Shown: one piece after another, positions 9,782 to 20,880 of the stretch
Layout of the letters: every line of letters starts with the position of its first letter
Numbering within the stretch: the first letter of the stretch is position 1
From: JACDEA01 sp963742585
GTDB taxonomy: Bacteria > Actinomycetota > Acidimicrobiia > Acidimicrobiales > JACDEA01
Direction of reading: 5' to 3'
NCBI GenBank assembly: GCA_963742585.1
Contig: CAVUMI010000009.1
Location: forward strand, 186,001-250,000
Length of the DNA stretch: 64,000 bases
Notes under the pieces: generated by a model
The model's database searches: none
Told to the model about the DNA's origin: nothing
Seen by the model: the letters and a program-made list of their open reading frames with translations, nothing else
Made by a program: the position numbers and the translations under genes

Positions 9782-10252
9782 CTAGTCGCGCTCGACCCTT
9801 CGTAGTCCCCGGCTAGGAGTCCATGACTCAACGACGAGCTTGGTGGCCTCGGCGTTGAGGCAGGTGATTGCAACCTCGGCTATTTCGGCGACGAACATCT
9901 CCCCATCCGGCCGCTCGCTCGCCGCATCCGTGTTCACCGGACCGGCAGGGATGGCTCGTCCCGCGATCTTCGCCTCGCCCGGCCACTCACTCTCGTTGCC
10001 CTCGACGGGATGGAACGTGGGGCCGTGCAGCGCGAAGCGGTTATCGCGCTTGAGGTCCGCCCCCTTGCGTGCGTCGCTCATCGAGCCGAATCGCAGCTCG
10101 CCGTCCGCGAACTCGCACTCGATGCCCGAGATCCGTGGCGACCCGTCGGCACGCAATGTCGCGATTGTCTTGTGCTTACCGGCCTCGAACAGCGCCCGCA
10201 CCCGCGCGGCAAACTCCGGTTCCGCCTGCTCAATCTCTGTCCAGCTGGGCAT
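9782..10252 (-). CDS. Pyridoxamine 5'-phosphate oxidase-family (PPOX) protein
   Basis: 156 residues from ATG 10252 (MPSWTEIEQAEPEF). It has the split-barrel flavin or F420-binding pattern: HKTIATLRADGSPRISGIECEF, LRFGSMSDARKGADLKRDNRFALH, then AEVAITCLN. Cofactor (FMN, F420 or heme) cannot be read from the sequence; actinobacteria use F420 widely in this family. An upstream in-frame ATG at 10279 would add nine residues but fits the family less well. It precedes the DinB-ankyrin gene by two bases on the same strand. The 154 bases upstream, to the second PPOX gene, hold only a weak hairpin. Confidence 0.78.
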   Translation of the reverse strand: MPSWTEIEQAEPEFAARVRALFEAGKHKTIATLRADGSPRISGIECEFADGELRFGSMSDARKGADLKRDNRFALHGPTFHPVEGNESEWPGEAKIAGRAIPAGPVNTDAASERPDGEMFVAEIAEVAITCLNAEATKLVVESWTPSRGLRRVERD

Positions 10253-10406
10253 AGCGCGCAGCCTAAGGCGCCGGCCCAACCGGCTTAGGCCGCTGGCGTG
10301 AGCAGCCGACGGCGGGTGTCTCCGATGTCTCGCGACATCACCCCGGGGTCAGGGGATACTTGTCGTTGTGACAACCGCGCCTAGGACTAGCGCGATCGCG
10401 CCGACT

Positions 10407-10937
10407 TCAGAACCGCCAACGCGTTGAACCCGGCGTCTCTTCGGCGGTACCGACTGCGGTCGCGTTGCGCGGCTTGACTTCGTAGACGAACCACGGCGGG
10501 GGTCCGAGCGTCGGCGCGTTGAACGGTGCGGTGATCCCGGTTCCCCAGTCGTCGGGCTGCACGGGCCATCCACTCTTCGCCCACAACGCCGCGATCTCGG
10601 CCACGGTCGGCGGGTCGGTCACGCGCCCGGCTTCGCCCGAGACCATCACGTCGAAGCCTTTCGTGGCGACACTGATCGTGCAACGCGGGTCGCGGGCAAC
10701 GTTCTTCGCCTTCCGGGTCCGTTCGCCGGTCTGGAACCAGCAGGAGCCCGCGTGCCAAAGCGCGCCAACACTGGTCACGTGCGGGCTTCCATCGGCGTTT
10801 AGGGTCGTGAGCCAGAACGTCGCCCGGTTCGGCGCGCGCGGGTCGTCGTGCATCAGCAAGTCGGCGAGCTCCGTTTCAACCTGGGACCACTCGATCGTGG
10901 GCAGCCCATCGGCCTCACCAAGGTTTGTTGTCTTCAT
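10407..10937 (-). CDS. Pyridoxamine 5'-phosphate oxidase-family (PPOX) protein
   Basis: 176 residues, intact. ATFWLTTLNADGSPHVTSVGALWHAG, GSCWFQTGERTRKAKNVARDPRCTISVATKGFD and WFVYEVKPRNATAVG follow the PPOX split-barrel layout seen in F420- or FMN-dependent reductases of actinobacteria. A conserved RKAKNV segment would sit near the cofactor phosphate. It is divergent in sequence from the PPOX neighbour at 9782, so this is not a recent duplication. It lies on the same strand 154 bases upstream of that gene. Confidence 0.78.
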   Translation of the reverse strand: MKTTNLGEADGLPTIEWSQVETELADLLMHDDPRAPNRATFWLTTLNADGSPHVTSVGALWHAGSCWFQTGERTRKAKNVARDPRCTISVATKGFDVMVSGEAGRVTDPPTVAEIAALWAKSGWPVQPDDWGTGITAPFNAPTLGPPPWFVYEVKPRNATAVGTAEETPGSTRWRF

Positions 10938-11059
10938 AGCTCTTGAGACTCCACCATTGTCCGAAACTCATCGCGAGTTCGCCGGCGCTTCGTGTCGCTC
11001 TGGTTGGACTCATGCCCATCCTGCCGACCGCCTCGCCACCCCACCCACCGTGCATGGCT

Positions 11060-11145
11060 GTAACAAACTGCACCCAAGGTGGCCCACCGCGCTCCGTAAT
11101 TGGGTGATACCGCTCGCCACACCAATCTTGGGTGCGGTTTGTGAC
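11060..11145. repeat. Imperfect inverted repeat upstream of tRNA-Arg
   Basis: Arms 11060-11078 (gtaacaaactgcacccaag) and 11127-11145 match as inverse complements at 17 of 19 positions. A third related fragment, gtgacagaactgcatcttgggtg, follows directly. The segment lies in the 268-base gap between a PPOX gene and the tRNA gene. No coding potential was seen there. Confidence 0.6.
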
Positions 11146-11205
11146 AGAACTGCATCTTGGGTGCTGCGCCTCCGGCGAAATTTGCGCCCTCACGACATCA
11201 CATTG

Positions 11206-11277
11206 CGCCCTCGGCAGGACTCGAACCTGCGCCACCGGCTCCGGAGGCCGGTGCTCTATCCGCTGAGCTACGAGGGC
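11206..11277 (-). tRNA. tRNA-Arg (anticodon CCG)
   Basis: Read on the minus strand, 72 nt form a full cloverleaf: acceptor GCCCTCG/CGAGGGC, D arm GCTC...GAGC, anticodon stem CCGGC/GCCGG with loop CTCCGGA (anticodon CCG, reading CGG), variable loop TGGC, T arm GCAGG-TTCGAGT-CCTGC and discriminator G. CCA is not encoded. argS is encoded 0.4 kb away. Confidence 0.95.
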
Positions 11278-11298
11278 GGGGTTCGCATTCTACGTACG

Positions 11299-11677
11299 AT
11301 GGTTGGTGTGCCCACCGTGCTGGTGGTCGACGACGACCCCGTGATCCAGAAGCTCCTCCAGGTGAACTTCGAGATGGAGGGCTACGACGTCGTGATCGCC
11401 GGCGACGGTGAGGAAGGGCTCGCGCTGGCCCATGAGGAGCGCCCCGACCTCGTCCTCCTCGACGTGATGATGCCCAAGATGAACGGCCTCGACGTCGCCG
11501 CTGCGCTGCGGTCCGACGGGTGACGTCACCAAGGCGATCCCGATCATCATGCTGTCGGCCAAGGCGCAGGCCTCCGATGTGCAGGCGGGTCTCGACCTCG
11601 GTGTCGACGACTACGTCACCAAGCCGTTCGACCCGCTCGAACTGCTCGAGCGCGTCGCCGCGCTCCTCGCCCGCTAG
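11299..11677 (+). CDS. Stand-alone response regulator receiver domain
   Basis: A CheY-like receiver of about 125 residues with no output domain. It has the acidic pocket VVDDDP, the phospho-acceptor Asp in LVLLDVMMPKMNG, the Thr/Ser position in IPIIMLSAKAQ and the lysine in DDYVTKPFDP. An indel near 11517 splits it. No histidine kinase is adjacent, so its partner is elsewhere. It may serve as a phospho-relay or an interaction switch, like the single-domain regulators common in actinobacteria. Confidence 0.85.
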
Positions 11678-11692
11678 AGCGGAGCGCAGCCG

Positions 11693-13407
<1,715 letters not shown>

Positions 13408-13435
13408 GGCGAGGACAGACGCTACCGTCCAAGCG

Positions 13436-14699
13436 ATGGCCGGCCCGTTGCCCCTTTCGCTGCTGCCGACGTCGGCGCGCGTCGATGGGGTGGGCCGCCT
13501 CAGCGTCGGTGGCGTCGACCTGCTCGACCTGGCGGCGGAAATCGGGCACGCCGGTCTTCATCTACGACGAGGCCGACCTGCGGATCCGGTGTCGTGAGGC
13601 GGTCGCCGCCTGGCCCGACGGCGTCGCATACGCATCGAAGGCATTTCTGTGCACCGCGATGGCCGCGCTCGTCCACCAGGAAGGCATGAGCATCGATGTC
13701 GCCACCGGCGGCGAGCTCCATGTCGCCCTGACTGCGGGCGTGCCGCCCGACCGGCTGGTGCTGCACGGGAACAACAAGTCGGAGGCCGAGCTGGCCCGGG
13801 CACTCGAAGTCGGTGTCGGTCGGATCGTCGTCGACAGCTTCGATGAGATCGATCGGTTGACCAAGCTCGACGCGCGCGGCTCCGTCCTAGTGCGGGTGAC
13901 GCCGGGCGTCGAAGCCCATACGCACGAATACGTGATGACCGGCCAGGAGGACTCGAAGTTCGGATTCAGCATCGCCAGCGGCGCGGCGGCGGAGGCCGTC
14001 GACCGCCTGGGCCGCCTCAACGTCAGCCTCGTCGGTGTCCACGCGCACATCGGCAGTCAGATCTTCCTGCTGCACAGCTTCGAGAAGGAGATCGAGGCCC
14101 TGGCCAGCTTTGTGCGCCCGCTGGCCATTGAGGAGCTGAACGTTGGCGGTGGCTTGGGCGTTGCCTACGTCGAGGGTGAAACCGCGCCGACGATCACCGA
14201 GTGGGCCGACGCTGTGCGCTCCGCGTGCCGCACCGCCGGCCTCGCCGACGCGGTGAAGCTCACCGCGGAGCCGGGGCGGTCAATCGCCGCCACCGCCGGG
14301 ATCACGCTCTACACGGTCGGCACGATCAAGCCCTTGCCCGGGATCCGCACCTATGTCTCGGTCGACGGCGGCATGAGCGACAACCCGCGCCCGGTTCTCT
14401 ACGGCAGCGGTTACGAGACGTTCCTTCCCCGGGCCACGACCGCCGACCGACCGCTCAGCGCCACGGTGGTGGGCAAGCACTGTGAGTCGGGAGACCTGCT
14501 CGTGCGTGACGCGCGGCTGCCCGCCGATCTCGCGGTGGGCGACATGCTGGCGACGCCGGTCACGGGCGCGTACGGGCACTCGATGGCGTCCAACTACAAC
14601 AAGGTGCCCCGCCCTCCAGTCGTCTTCGTACGCGACGGCGACGCCCGCGTCGTCGTCCGTCGCGAAACGTTGGACGATCTGCTGCGCCTCGACCAGTAG
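13436..14699 (+). CDS. lysA: Diaminopimelate decarboxylase
   Basis: PLP enzyme for the last step of lysine synthesis. ATG 13436 gives MAGPLPLSLLPTSARV. Motifs: PVFIYDEADLR, the PLP lysine in VAYASKAFLC, GVHAHIGSQI, LNVGGGLGV, AEPGRSIAATAGI and HCESGDLL with the catalytic Cys. A single indel near 13545 shifts the frame. About 420 residues, normal. It is the first gene of a lysA-hom-thrC run on the plus strand, grouping aspartate-family amino acid synthesis. Confidence 0.94.
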
Positions 14700-14710
14700 C
14701 CTCGGTACAC

Positions 14711-16004
14711 GTGGACGACGACGTCATACGGGTCGGTGTCCTCGGTTGCGGCAACGTCGGCGGCGCTCTCGTTCAGATCCTCACGAACGACGCCGACGCC
14801 ATAGCCGAGCGCACTGGGCTCCGCCTCGAGGTGGCGCGGATCGCCGTGCGCGACCTGACCAAGGCGCGCGATGTCGACGTTCCCGCCGACCGCTTCACCG
14901 ACGACGCTGAGGCGATGGTGAACGACCCCGACATCGACGTCGTTGTCGAGGTCATCTTCGGGGTCGAGCCGGCCCGGACCCTGGTGCTCGACGCACTAAA
15001 GGCCGGCAAGCCGGTGGTCACTGCCAACAAGGAGTTGCTGGCCGACGCGGGCGCCGAGCTGTTCGAGGCCGCCCACGCTGCCGGGCGCGACCTGCTGTTC
15101 GAGGCCGCGGTGGCCGGAGGCATCCCCCTCATCCGGCCGCTGCGGGAGTCGCTGGCCGGCGAGCCCATCACCCGGGTGATGGGCATCGTCAACGGCACTA
15201 CGAACTACATCCTCACGCGGATGAGCCGAGGCCGGCGCGTCCTATGCGGACGCGCTGGTAGAGGCGCAGCGGCTGGGTTTCGCCGAGCCGGATCCCACCG
15301 CGGACGTCGAGGGCATCGATGCAGCGGCCAAGGCGGCGATCATCGCCGGCGTCGCCTTCGGGGTTCGTGTGGTGGCTGCCGATGTCTATCGCGAGGGCAT
15401 CAGCGGAATCACCGCGACCGATATCGAGTTCGCCCGCAAGCTGGGGTACGTCATCAAGCTGCTAGCGATCATCGAGCGAGGCGGAGGTGACGACGCCGTG
15501 GCAGTGCGGGTGCATCCCACGATGGTGCCGATGGCCCATCCGCTCGCGTCGGTGCGGGAGTCGTTCAATGCGATCTTCATCGAGGGCGACGCGGTCGGGG
15601 AGCTGATGCTCTACGGACGGGGCGCGGGTGGGCGGCCGACGGCCAGCGCGCTGCTCGGCGACATCCTCGATGCCGCGCACAACCTCAAAGCCGGCGGTGC
15701 CGGCCGCGCCCCGACGCTGGGCCGGGCGACCTTGCGATCGATCGACGAACTGCGGTCGCAGTACTTCCTCACGATGGATGTGGCCGACCGTCCTGGCGTG
15801 CTCAACGAGATCTCGGGAGTCACGTTGCGCCACGGTGTGTCGATCCGCTCGATGGACCAGGTGCCCCTCGACGAGAAGGCCCGCCTCGGTTTCGTGTTCC
15901 ACTCCGCCGCGGAACGCAACATGCAATCGACGCTGCGCGACCTGCGCGAGCTTCCGGTTGTCGAGCGGGTCGGCAGTTTGATGCGCGTGATCGGACCCGA
16001 ATGA
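14711..16004 (+). CDS. hom: Homoserine dehydrogenase
   Basis: NAD(P)-dependent reduction of aspartate semialdehyde to homoserine. The GTG start at 14711 gives VGVLGCGNVGGALVQIL, the Rossmann motif. Next are VVTANKELLADAGAEL, AAVAGGIPLIRPLRESL, GIVNGTTNYILTRM and, after an indel near 15232, EPDPTADVEGIDAAAKAAI. A C-terminal ACT domain (YFLTMDVADRPGVLNEIS) suggests feedback control by threonine. About 430 residues. It follows lysA by 11 bases and its stop overlaps the thrC start (ATGA). Confidence 0.94.
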
Positions 16005-17046
16005 GCGTGGCCTGGAGGGGAGTCATCGAGGAGTACCGCGCGTTCCTTCCCGTATCGGCCGAGACACCCGTCGTCACCCTCCTCGAAGGTGGTACGCCTC
16101 TACTGCCCGCGCCGCGGTTGTCAGAACGCGTCGGCGCGCAGCGTGTACCTCAAGCTCGAGGGAATGAACCCCACCGCGTCGTTCAAGGATCGCGGCATGA
16201 CTATGGCGATCTCGAAAGCGGTCGAGGAGGGTGCCAAGGCGGTTGTCTGCGGGTCGACCGGCAACACCTCCGCGTCGGCCGCCGCGTACGCGGGGCGGGC
16301 GGGTCTGCCGTGCGCGGTGCTGATTCCCGAAGGCCACATCGCGTTGGGCAAGCTCGCGCAGGCGCTGATCCACGGGGCACGAGTGCTGCAGGTCCGCGGA
16401 AACTTCGACGACTGCCTGCGACATCGTTCGCGAACTTGGCGAGCGGGCGCCGGTGACGGTCGTCAACTCGATCAACCCGTACCGCATCGAGGGCCAGAAG
16501 ACCGGCGCGTTCGAGGTGGTCGACGCGCTGGGCGAGGCGCCCGACTTCCACTGCATCCCCGTTGGCAACGCCGGGAACATCACCGCGTACTGGAAGGGCT
16601 ACCGCGAGTACCAGGACGCCGGTCGTAGCTCGACAGCTTCCGGCGATGCTCGGGTTCCAGGCGGCCGGCGCGGCGCCGATCGTCGACGGCGAACCGGTCG
16701 AGCACCCGGAGACGGTCGCTACCGCGATCCGGATCGGCAACCCCGCCTCCTGGTACGGCGCCACTGCGGCGGCCACGAGTCCGGTGGCGGGATCTCCGCG
16801 GTCACCGACGAGCAGATCCTCGAGGCCTATCGCTACTTGGCCACGGAAGAGTCGGTGTTCTGCGAGCCGGCATCGGCGGCATCGGTCGCCGGCCTCCTCG
16901 ACGTTGGTGTGCCAGCCGGCGCCACGGTCGTCTGCGTCCTCACCGGCCACGGTCTAAAGGACCCCGATGTCGTCATCGGCCAGATCGCCGTGCCGTCCGT
17001 CGTCGACGCCGACTACGCCGCGGTCCGCGCCGAACTCGGCCTTTAG
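16001..17046 (+). CDS. thrC: Threonine synthase
   Basis: PLP enzyme converting O-phosphohomoserine to threonine. Joined frames give TPVVTLLEGGTPLLPAPRL, VYLKLEGMNPTASFKDRGMT with the PLP lysine, VVCGSTGNTSASAAAYAG, VNSINPYRIEGQKT, CIPVGNAGNITAYWKGY and VCVLTGHGLKDPD. At least four indels (near 16125, 16420, 16625 and 16770) break the frame. About 350 residues, matching the short bacterial form. It is coupled to hom by an ATGA overlap and ends the aspartate-family operon. Confidence 0.92.
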
Positions 17047-17049
17047 TTC

Positions 17050-17609
17050 TTAGCGGGGGTTCTCCCATACCCATCGCCCATCGACGTAGCGCCGCACCAC
17101 CTTCGCCGGGTCTCCACTGGCCACAGAGAAGTCGGGCACGTCGTCACGCACGACGGAGTTGGCGCCGATGACCGCGTTGCGGCCGACGGTGACTCCGCCG
17201 ACGATGGCAACACCAATCCCGAGCCACGTCGCCGTCGCCAATGTGGATCTGCCGGCCGACGATGAGTGGCTGGTCCTTGATCGGAACCGTGACGTCCTCG
17301 TACACGTGGCCGGTATCGGAGAGGTAGCACCGGTCAGAAATGAGCACGTCGTTACCGATCGTGACGCCTCCAAGGGCGGTGATCCGAATGAAATGGCCCA
17401 GGTAGGTGCGGTCGCCGACGGTGAGCCCTATCTCTCCCGGTGGCGTGAGGGCCTCGAGGAAGGCGTAGGGCCGAATGTTCGACGCCCGCGCCGATGGCGA
17501 TCCCGTGCGCATTGCGGATCTCGAGGACCGGTGTTGCCAGCGTGCTGCCCGGTCCGAACGAGGCGAACGGCGGGGGCGGCGGTTCGGGGTCGCGCCGTCG
17601 CCAGCTCAT
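17050..17609 (-). CDS. Hexapeptide-repeat acyltransferase (WbbJ/LbetaH type)
   Basis: Left-handed beta-helix acetyltransferase. ATG 17609 (MSWRRRDPEPPPPPF); hexapeptide turns run through IGLTVGDRTYLGHFIRITAL, VTIGNDVLISDRCYL and GIGVAIVGGVTVGRNAVIGA, ending SVASGDPAKVVRRYVDGRW. Two indels (near 17485 and 17235). About 185 residues. Such enzymes modify sugars of envelope polysaccharides; the acceptor cannot be told. It converges with thrC, four bases from its stop, and lies 25 bases downstream of the ABC permease gene on the same strand. Confidence 0.82.
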
Positions 17610-17634
17610 CGGCGGCGCAGCGTAGCCGTGCGGT

Positions 17635-18444
17635 TCAGCTGTAGCGGGTTACGTAGCCGCGGCGGCGGAAGTTGCGGAGCATCCAGTTGAGGTAGGCCAT
17701 CGACAACGGGATCAGGAAGACGAGGGCGATCCCCGCCTTCGCCAGTTCGTCCCACGGCAGCGGGCTTCCGTCGAGGACGGCGCGGGCGGCGATGAGGGCA
17801 TGGGTCGAGGGCAGCAGTTCGCTCAGTGGTCGCATTGCGGCGGGCAGCGCGGTGACTGGGTAGAACGCCCCGGAGAAGGCGATGACCACGAACAGAACGC
17901 CCCACGCCAAAATCTCGGCGCCGTTGCCGAAGCGGAGCACGAAGGCCATCACGAACAGGGCGATGCACCAGCCGACCAGCATCAGGACGCCGATGATCGG
18001 GATGATCGCCCACCCGATGGCGAAGAGGTTGAAGGAGTACAGCACGAACGCGGCCAGCGCCACGGTGCCGAGCCCGACCGCGAGCTTGGCCAGACCGAAC
18101 AGCACGATGCCGGCCATGTAGCTCGCCTCGGTGACGGGTGTGACCATCACGTTGAGCAGGTTGCGTGACCAGGTCTCCTCCATGAAGCCGGTAGAGACCG
18201 AGATGTTGGACTGATACAGCACGTGCATCATGAGCACGCCAGTGAGCATGTAGGGAAGGCCCGAGCGGATCGCTCCGCCCTGTTGCGTGACGAACTGACC
18301 GATCGACCCCCAGATGACAGTGTCGACGGTGGGCCAGATGAGGATGTCGAACCAGCGGTGCCATCCGCGCTTCTGCACGTAGCCCTGGCGGCGAACAACT
18401 GCGCCGATGTGTTGCCAATCGAGCAACGCCGTCTCCCGGCTCAT
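17635..18444 (-). CDS. ABC-2 type transporter permease
   Basis: Membrane subunit of an ABC exporter. The start chosen is the ATG at 18444 (MSRETALLDWQHIG), preceded by aggagg. It has a cytosolic amphipathic N-terminus, then about six TM segments (for example ILIWPTVDTVIWGSIGQFV, GIVLFGLAKLAVGLGTVAL, VLFVVIAFSGAFYPVTALP and a C-terminal IALVFLIPLSMAYLNWML). About 270 residues, intact. The ATPase partner is encoded just upstream on the same strand, separated by a tandem repeat array. Substrate is probably a polysaccharide, lipid or drug; none is specified by the sequence. Confidence 0.85.
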   Translation of the reverse strand: MSRETALLDWQHIGAVVRRQGYVQKRGWHRWFDILIWPTVDTVIWGSIGQFVTQQGGAIRSGLPYMLTGVLMMHVLYQSNISVSTGFMEETWSRNLLNVMVTPVTEASYMAGIVLFGLAKLAVGLGTVALAAFVLYSFNLFAIGWAIIPIIGVLMLVGWCIALFVMAFVLRFGNGAEILAWGVLFVVIAFSGAFYPVTALPAAMRPLSELLPSTHALIAARAVLDGSPLPWDELAKAGIALVFLIPLSMAYLNWMLRNFRRRGYVTRYS

Positions 18445-18458
18445 AGGTCCTCCTGCCA

Positions 18459-18754
18459 CATGGCGTCGGATGACCCTCCGACCTTCGGTCTACGGGATCG
18501 CTCCGCTGTCCGGCGGGGGCCCCACCGCCGGCTTGGTCACATCTCCTCTGCCCATGGCGTCGGATGACCCTCCGACCTTCGGTCTACGGGATCGTCCTCC
18601 GCTGTCCGGCGGGGGCCCCAACCCCGCCGGCTTGGTCACAAGTCCTCCTCTGCCCATGGCGTCGGATGACCCTCCGACCTTCGGTCTACGGGATCGTCCT
18701 CCGCTGTCCGGCGGGGGCCCCAACCCCGCCGGCTTGGTCACAAGTCCTCCTCTG
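18459..18754. repeat. Tandem repeat array (~102-bp unit, three copies)
   Basis: Units start at 18459 (94 bp, slightly shortened), 18553 (102 bp) and 18655 (~100 bp), each opening catggcgtcggatgaccctc. Each full unit holds a 9-bp GC hairpin, ccggcgggg/ccccgccgg. Read on the minus strand, units contain an aggagg followed by a TTG/GTG start. The 102-base period keeps frame, giving a 34-residue Pro/Gly-rich repeat (TKPAGLGPPPDSGG) in an 83-codon frame from 18741 to 18490 whose GTG overlaps the ATPase stop. The array fills the gap between the two ABC genes. Confidence 0.9.
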
Positions 18755-19476
18755 ATGCGAGTTGGAGGAACACGTCTTCGAGGGAGTCGCGGCCGAACTG
18801 GGCCGCCACCTCACCGGCGGAGCCATTGGCCACGACCTTCCCGCGCGAGATGAACACGACCCGCTCACAGATCCGCTCGACCTCGGTCATGTTGTGACTC
18901 GTCACCAGCACCGCCGTCCGCTGCTCTTCCCAAAGACCTTCCAGGCCCGCGCCGTGCTCGCGCGGCGACGTCGGGATCGAGTGACGCGGTCGGCTCGTCG
19001 AGGACGAGCAGACGCGGCGCGTGCATCGTCGCCTTCACCAGCCCCACCAACGTGCGCTGACCTGACGACAGCTCGCTCGCCATCTGCGGGGCGAGGTGGC
19101 CGATGCCGAACCGCTCCAGACCCTCTATGGCGGCGCGCTCCGCGTCGGCGACGTTGTAGAGGTCGGCGAACACCCGCAACACCTCGATGACCCGCAGACG
19201 GTCGGGCAGCGGGAGGTAACCAGCTGAAAAGCCCACCCCGGCCATCGCCGCGCTGCGGCCGCGGGGCAGGCGGTGCCCGAGGACGTCAATTGTTCCCTCA
19301 TCCGGCGTAATGGCTCCCAACAGCATCAGCAGCGTGGTGGTTTTGCCCGCGCCGTTGGCGCCGAGGAGCGCGACCCGCTCGCCGACGGCGACCGTGAGGT
19401 CGACGTCGGCGACGGCCTGGGTCTTCCGGAAGGCCTTGCGCAGCCCGCGCGCCTCTAGCACCAACTCTTCGGGCAT
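18738..19476 (-). CDS. ABC transporter ATP-binding protein
   Basis: Energises the ABC-2 permease encoded downstream. Start at ATG 19476 (MPEELVLEARGLRKAF). Walker A is LLGANGAGKTTTLL, the signature motif is ASELSSGQRTLVGLVKA and Walker B is RLLVLDEPTASLDPDV; an H-loop follows in TSHNMTEVERIC after an indel near 18957. The protein ends SEEDL at the TGA in 18738-18740, where the tandem array begins. About 245 residues. Confidence 0.88.
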
Positions 19477-19537
19477 CCCCCGACTCTGGCAGAGCGACGA
19501 CCGCAGTGCCCGCCGAATTACGTGTTGGAATGACCTG

Positions 19538-20880
19538 GTGCCGCGAGTGCTCGTATTGATCGACGGTGAGCACTACCCGCCCGTCGTGCGTGCCGCGATC
19601 GCGCGCCGTCCGGGCGTGGTTGGTGCGGTCTTGGTCGGCGGAGGCGAGAAATTGACCGCTAACCCGGACTTCGGCGTGCCGTTCGTGACCGGCGCGACGC
19701 CTACCGCCGCCGTTTTGGCCGGCATCGACCGATTCCAGCCCGACGAGGTACTCGACCTCGCCGACGAGCCCGTGCTCGACGCGCGGCCAGCGCCTGCCTC
19801 GCCGCCGCCTTTGTGCTCGTCCGCGGCCTGCCCTATCTCGGCAGCGACTTCCGCGATCGACCCACCGCCCCGCCCACGCCTGAGCACGCACGCCTCGGTC
19901 GCAGTGATCGGCAACGGGAAGCGGACCGGGAAGACCGCGGTCGCCGCCCACGTCGCTCAGCTTCTACGAGCGGACGGGACGCCCCCGGTAATCGTCACGA
20001 TGGGGCGGGGCGGGCCGCCTGAGCCCGAGGTGATCGACCCCACGAAAACCGACCTCACGCCTGCCGGCCTCGTTGCCCTCGCTGAGCGTGGTCGCCATGC
20101 CGCGAGTGACCACTTCGAGGATGCGGTGACCGCCGGTGTGGTCACTGTCGGCACCCGCCGCTGCGGCGGAGGCCTGGCCGGCGCCCCGGCCGACGACACG
20201 TTCGCGGCCGGCGTCGCACTCGCTGACGGGCTCGCTGAGCATGCGCTGCTGTTCGAGGGCAGCGGCAGCGCGGTACCGCCCGCGCACGCCGATGCGACCA
20301 TCTGCGTGCTCAGCGGAGAGGCCGACTTTGAGCTGGTCACGGGGTATCTGGGGCCCTACCGCATTTTGCTGAGCGACCTCATCGTGGTTACCATGGTTGA
20401 AGAACCGCTCGCCGATTCGGCAACAGCGTTAACAGCAAGAGTCCGCGAGCTGGCCGCAGGGGAACACCCCGCAAAGACCCGATCCGTCGTTTGGACGGTG
20501 CTACGCCCGGTTCCCTCTTACGCCGGTCTCCGGACGTCGAGTTTTCTTCGCAACTACCGCCCCAGGTGCCGCCGCACAAACCATGGCGACGCACTTGGAG
20601 CGGGAGTACGGCGCCGAGGTCGTCGGCCATTCCAACCAACTGGGTAACCGCCAAGCCCTGACGGCGGATCTTGAACGGATGGGACGGGCCGAGGTCCTGG
20701 TCGTCGAACTCAAAGCAGCGGCGATCGACCTCGCCACGAGGGTTGCCCTCGAGCGGGGAATGGAAGTGGTGTTCTGCAGAAACGAAGTAGTGACAGTGGG
20801 AGGCGACGGCGACTTCGACGAGCTGGCCCGGGCCACGGTCCGGATTGGCCGTCGAACGTCATCAGCACCCACCAACGTGA
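19538..20880 (+). CDS. Cyclic 2,3-diphosphoglycerate synthetase family protein
   Basis: ATP-dependent ring closure of 2,3-diphosphoglycerate to the cyclic anhydride in methanogens. GTG 19538 gives VPRVLVLIDGEHYPPVV, as at the start of cDPG synthetases. After indels near 19800-19860 comes ASVAVIGNGKRTGKTAVAAHVA (P-loop), then EVIDPTKTDLTPAGLVAL, LLFEGSGSAVPP and, beyond an indel near 20575, EVLVVELKAAAIDLATRVAL. About 448 residues, close to the archaeal enzyme (~460). The next gene is a 2-phosphoglycerate kinase, which would supply its substrate. In the given sequence its last frame runs on into that gene; the probable stop is the TGA overlapping the kinase GTG. Confidence 0.8.

Noticed and set aside
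11299..11677. Programmed frameshift in the receiver-domain gene
   Set aside because: No slippery site or structure is visible, and similar breaks occur in most long genes of the window.
18459..18754. CRISPR array
   Set aside because: The repeats are ~100 bp and abut each other with no spacers; a simple tandem array fits better.
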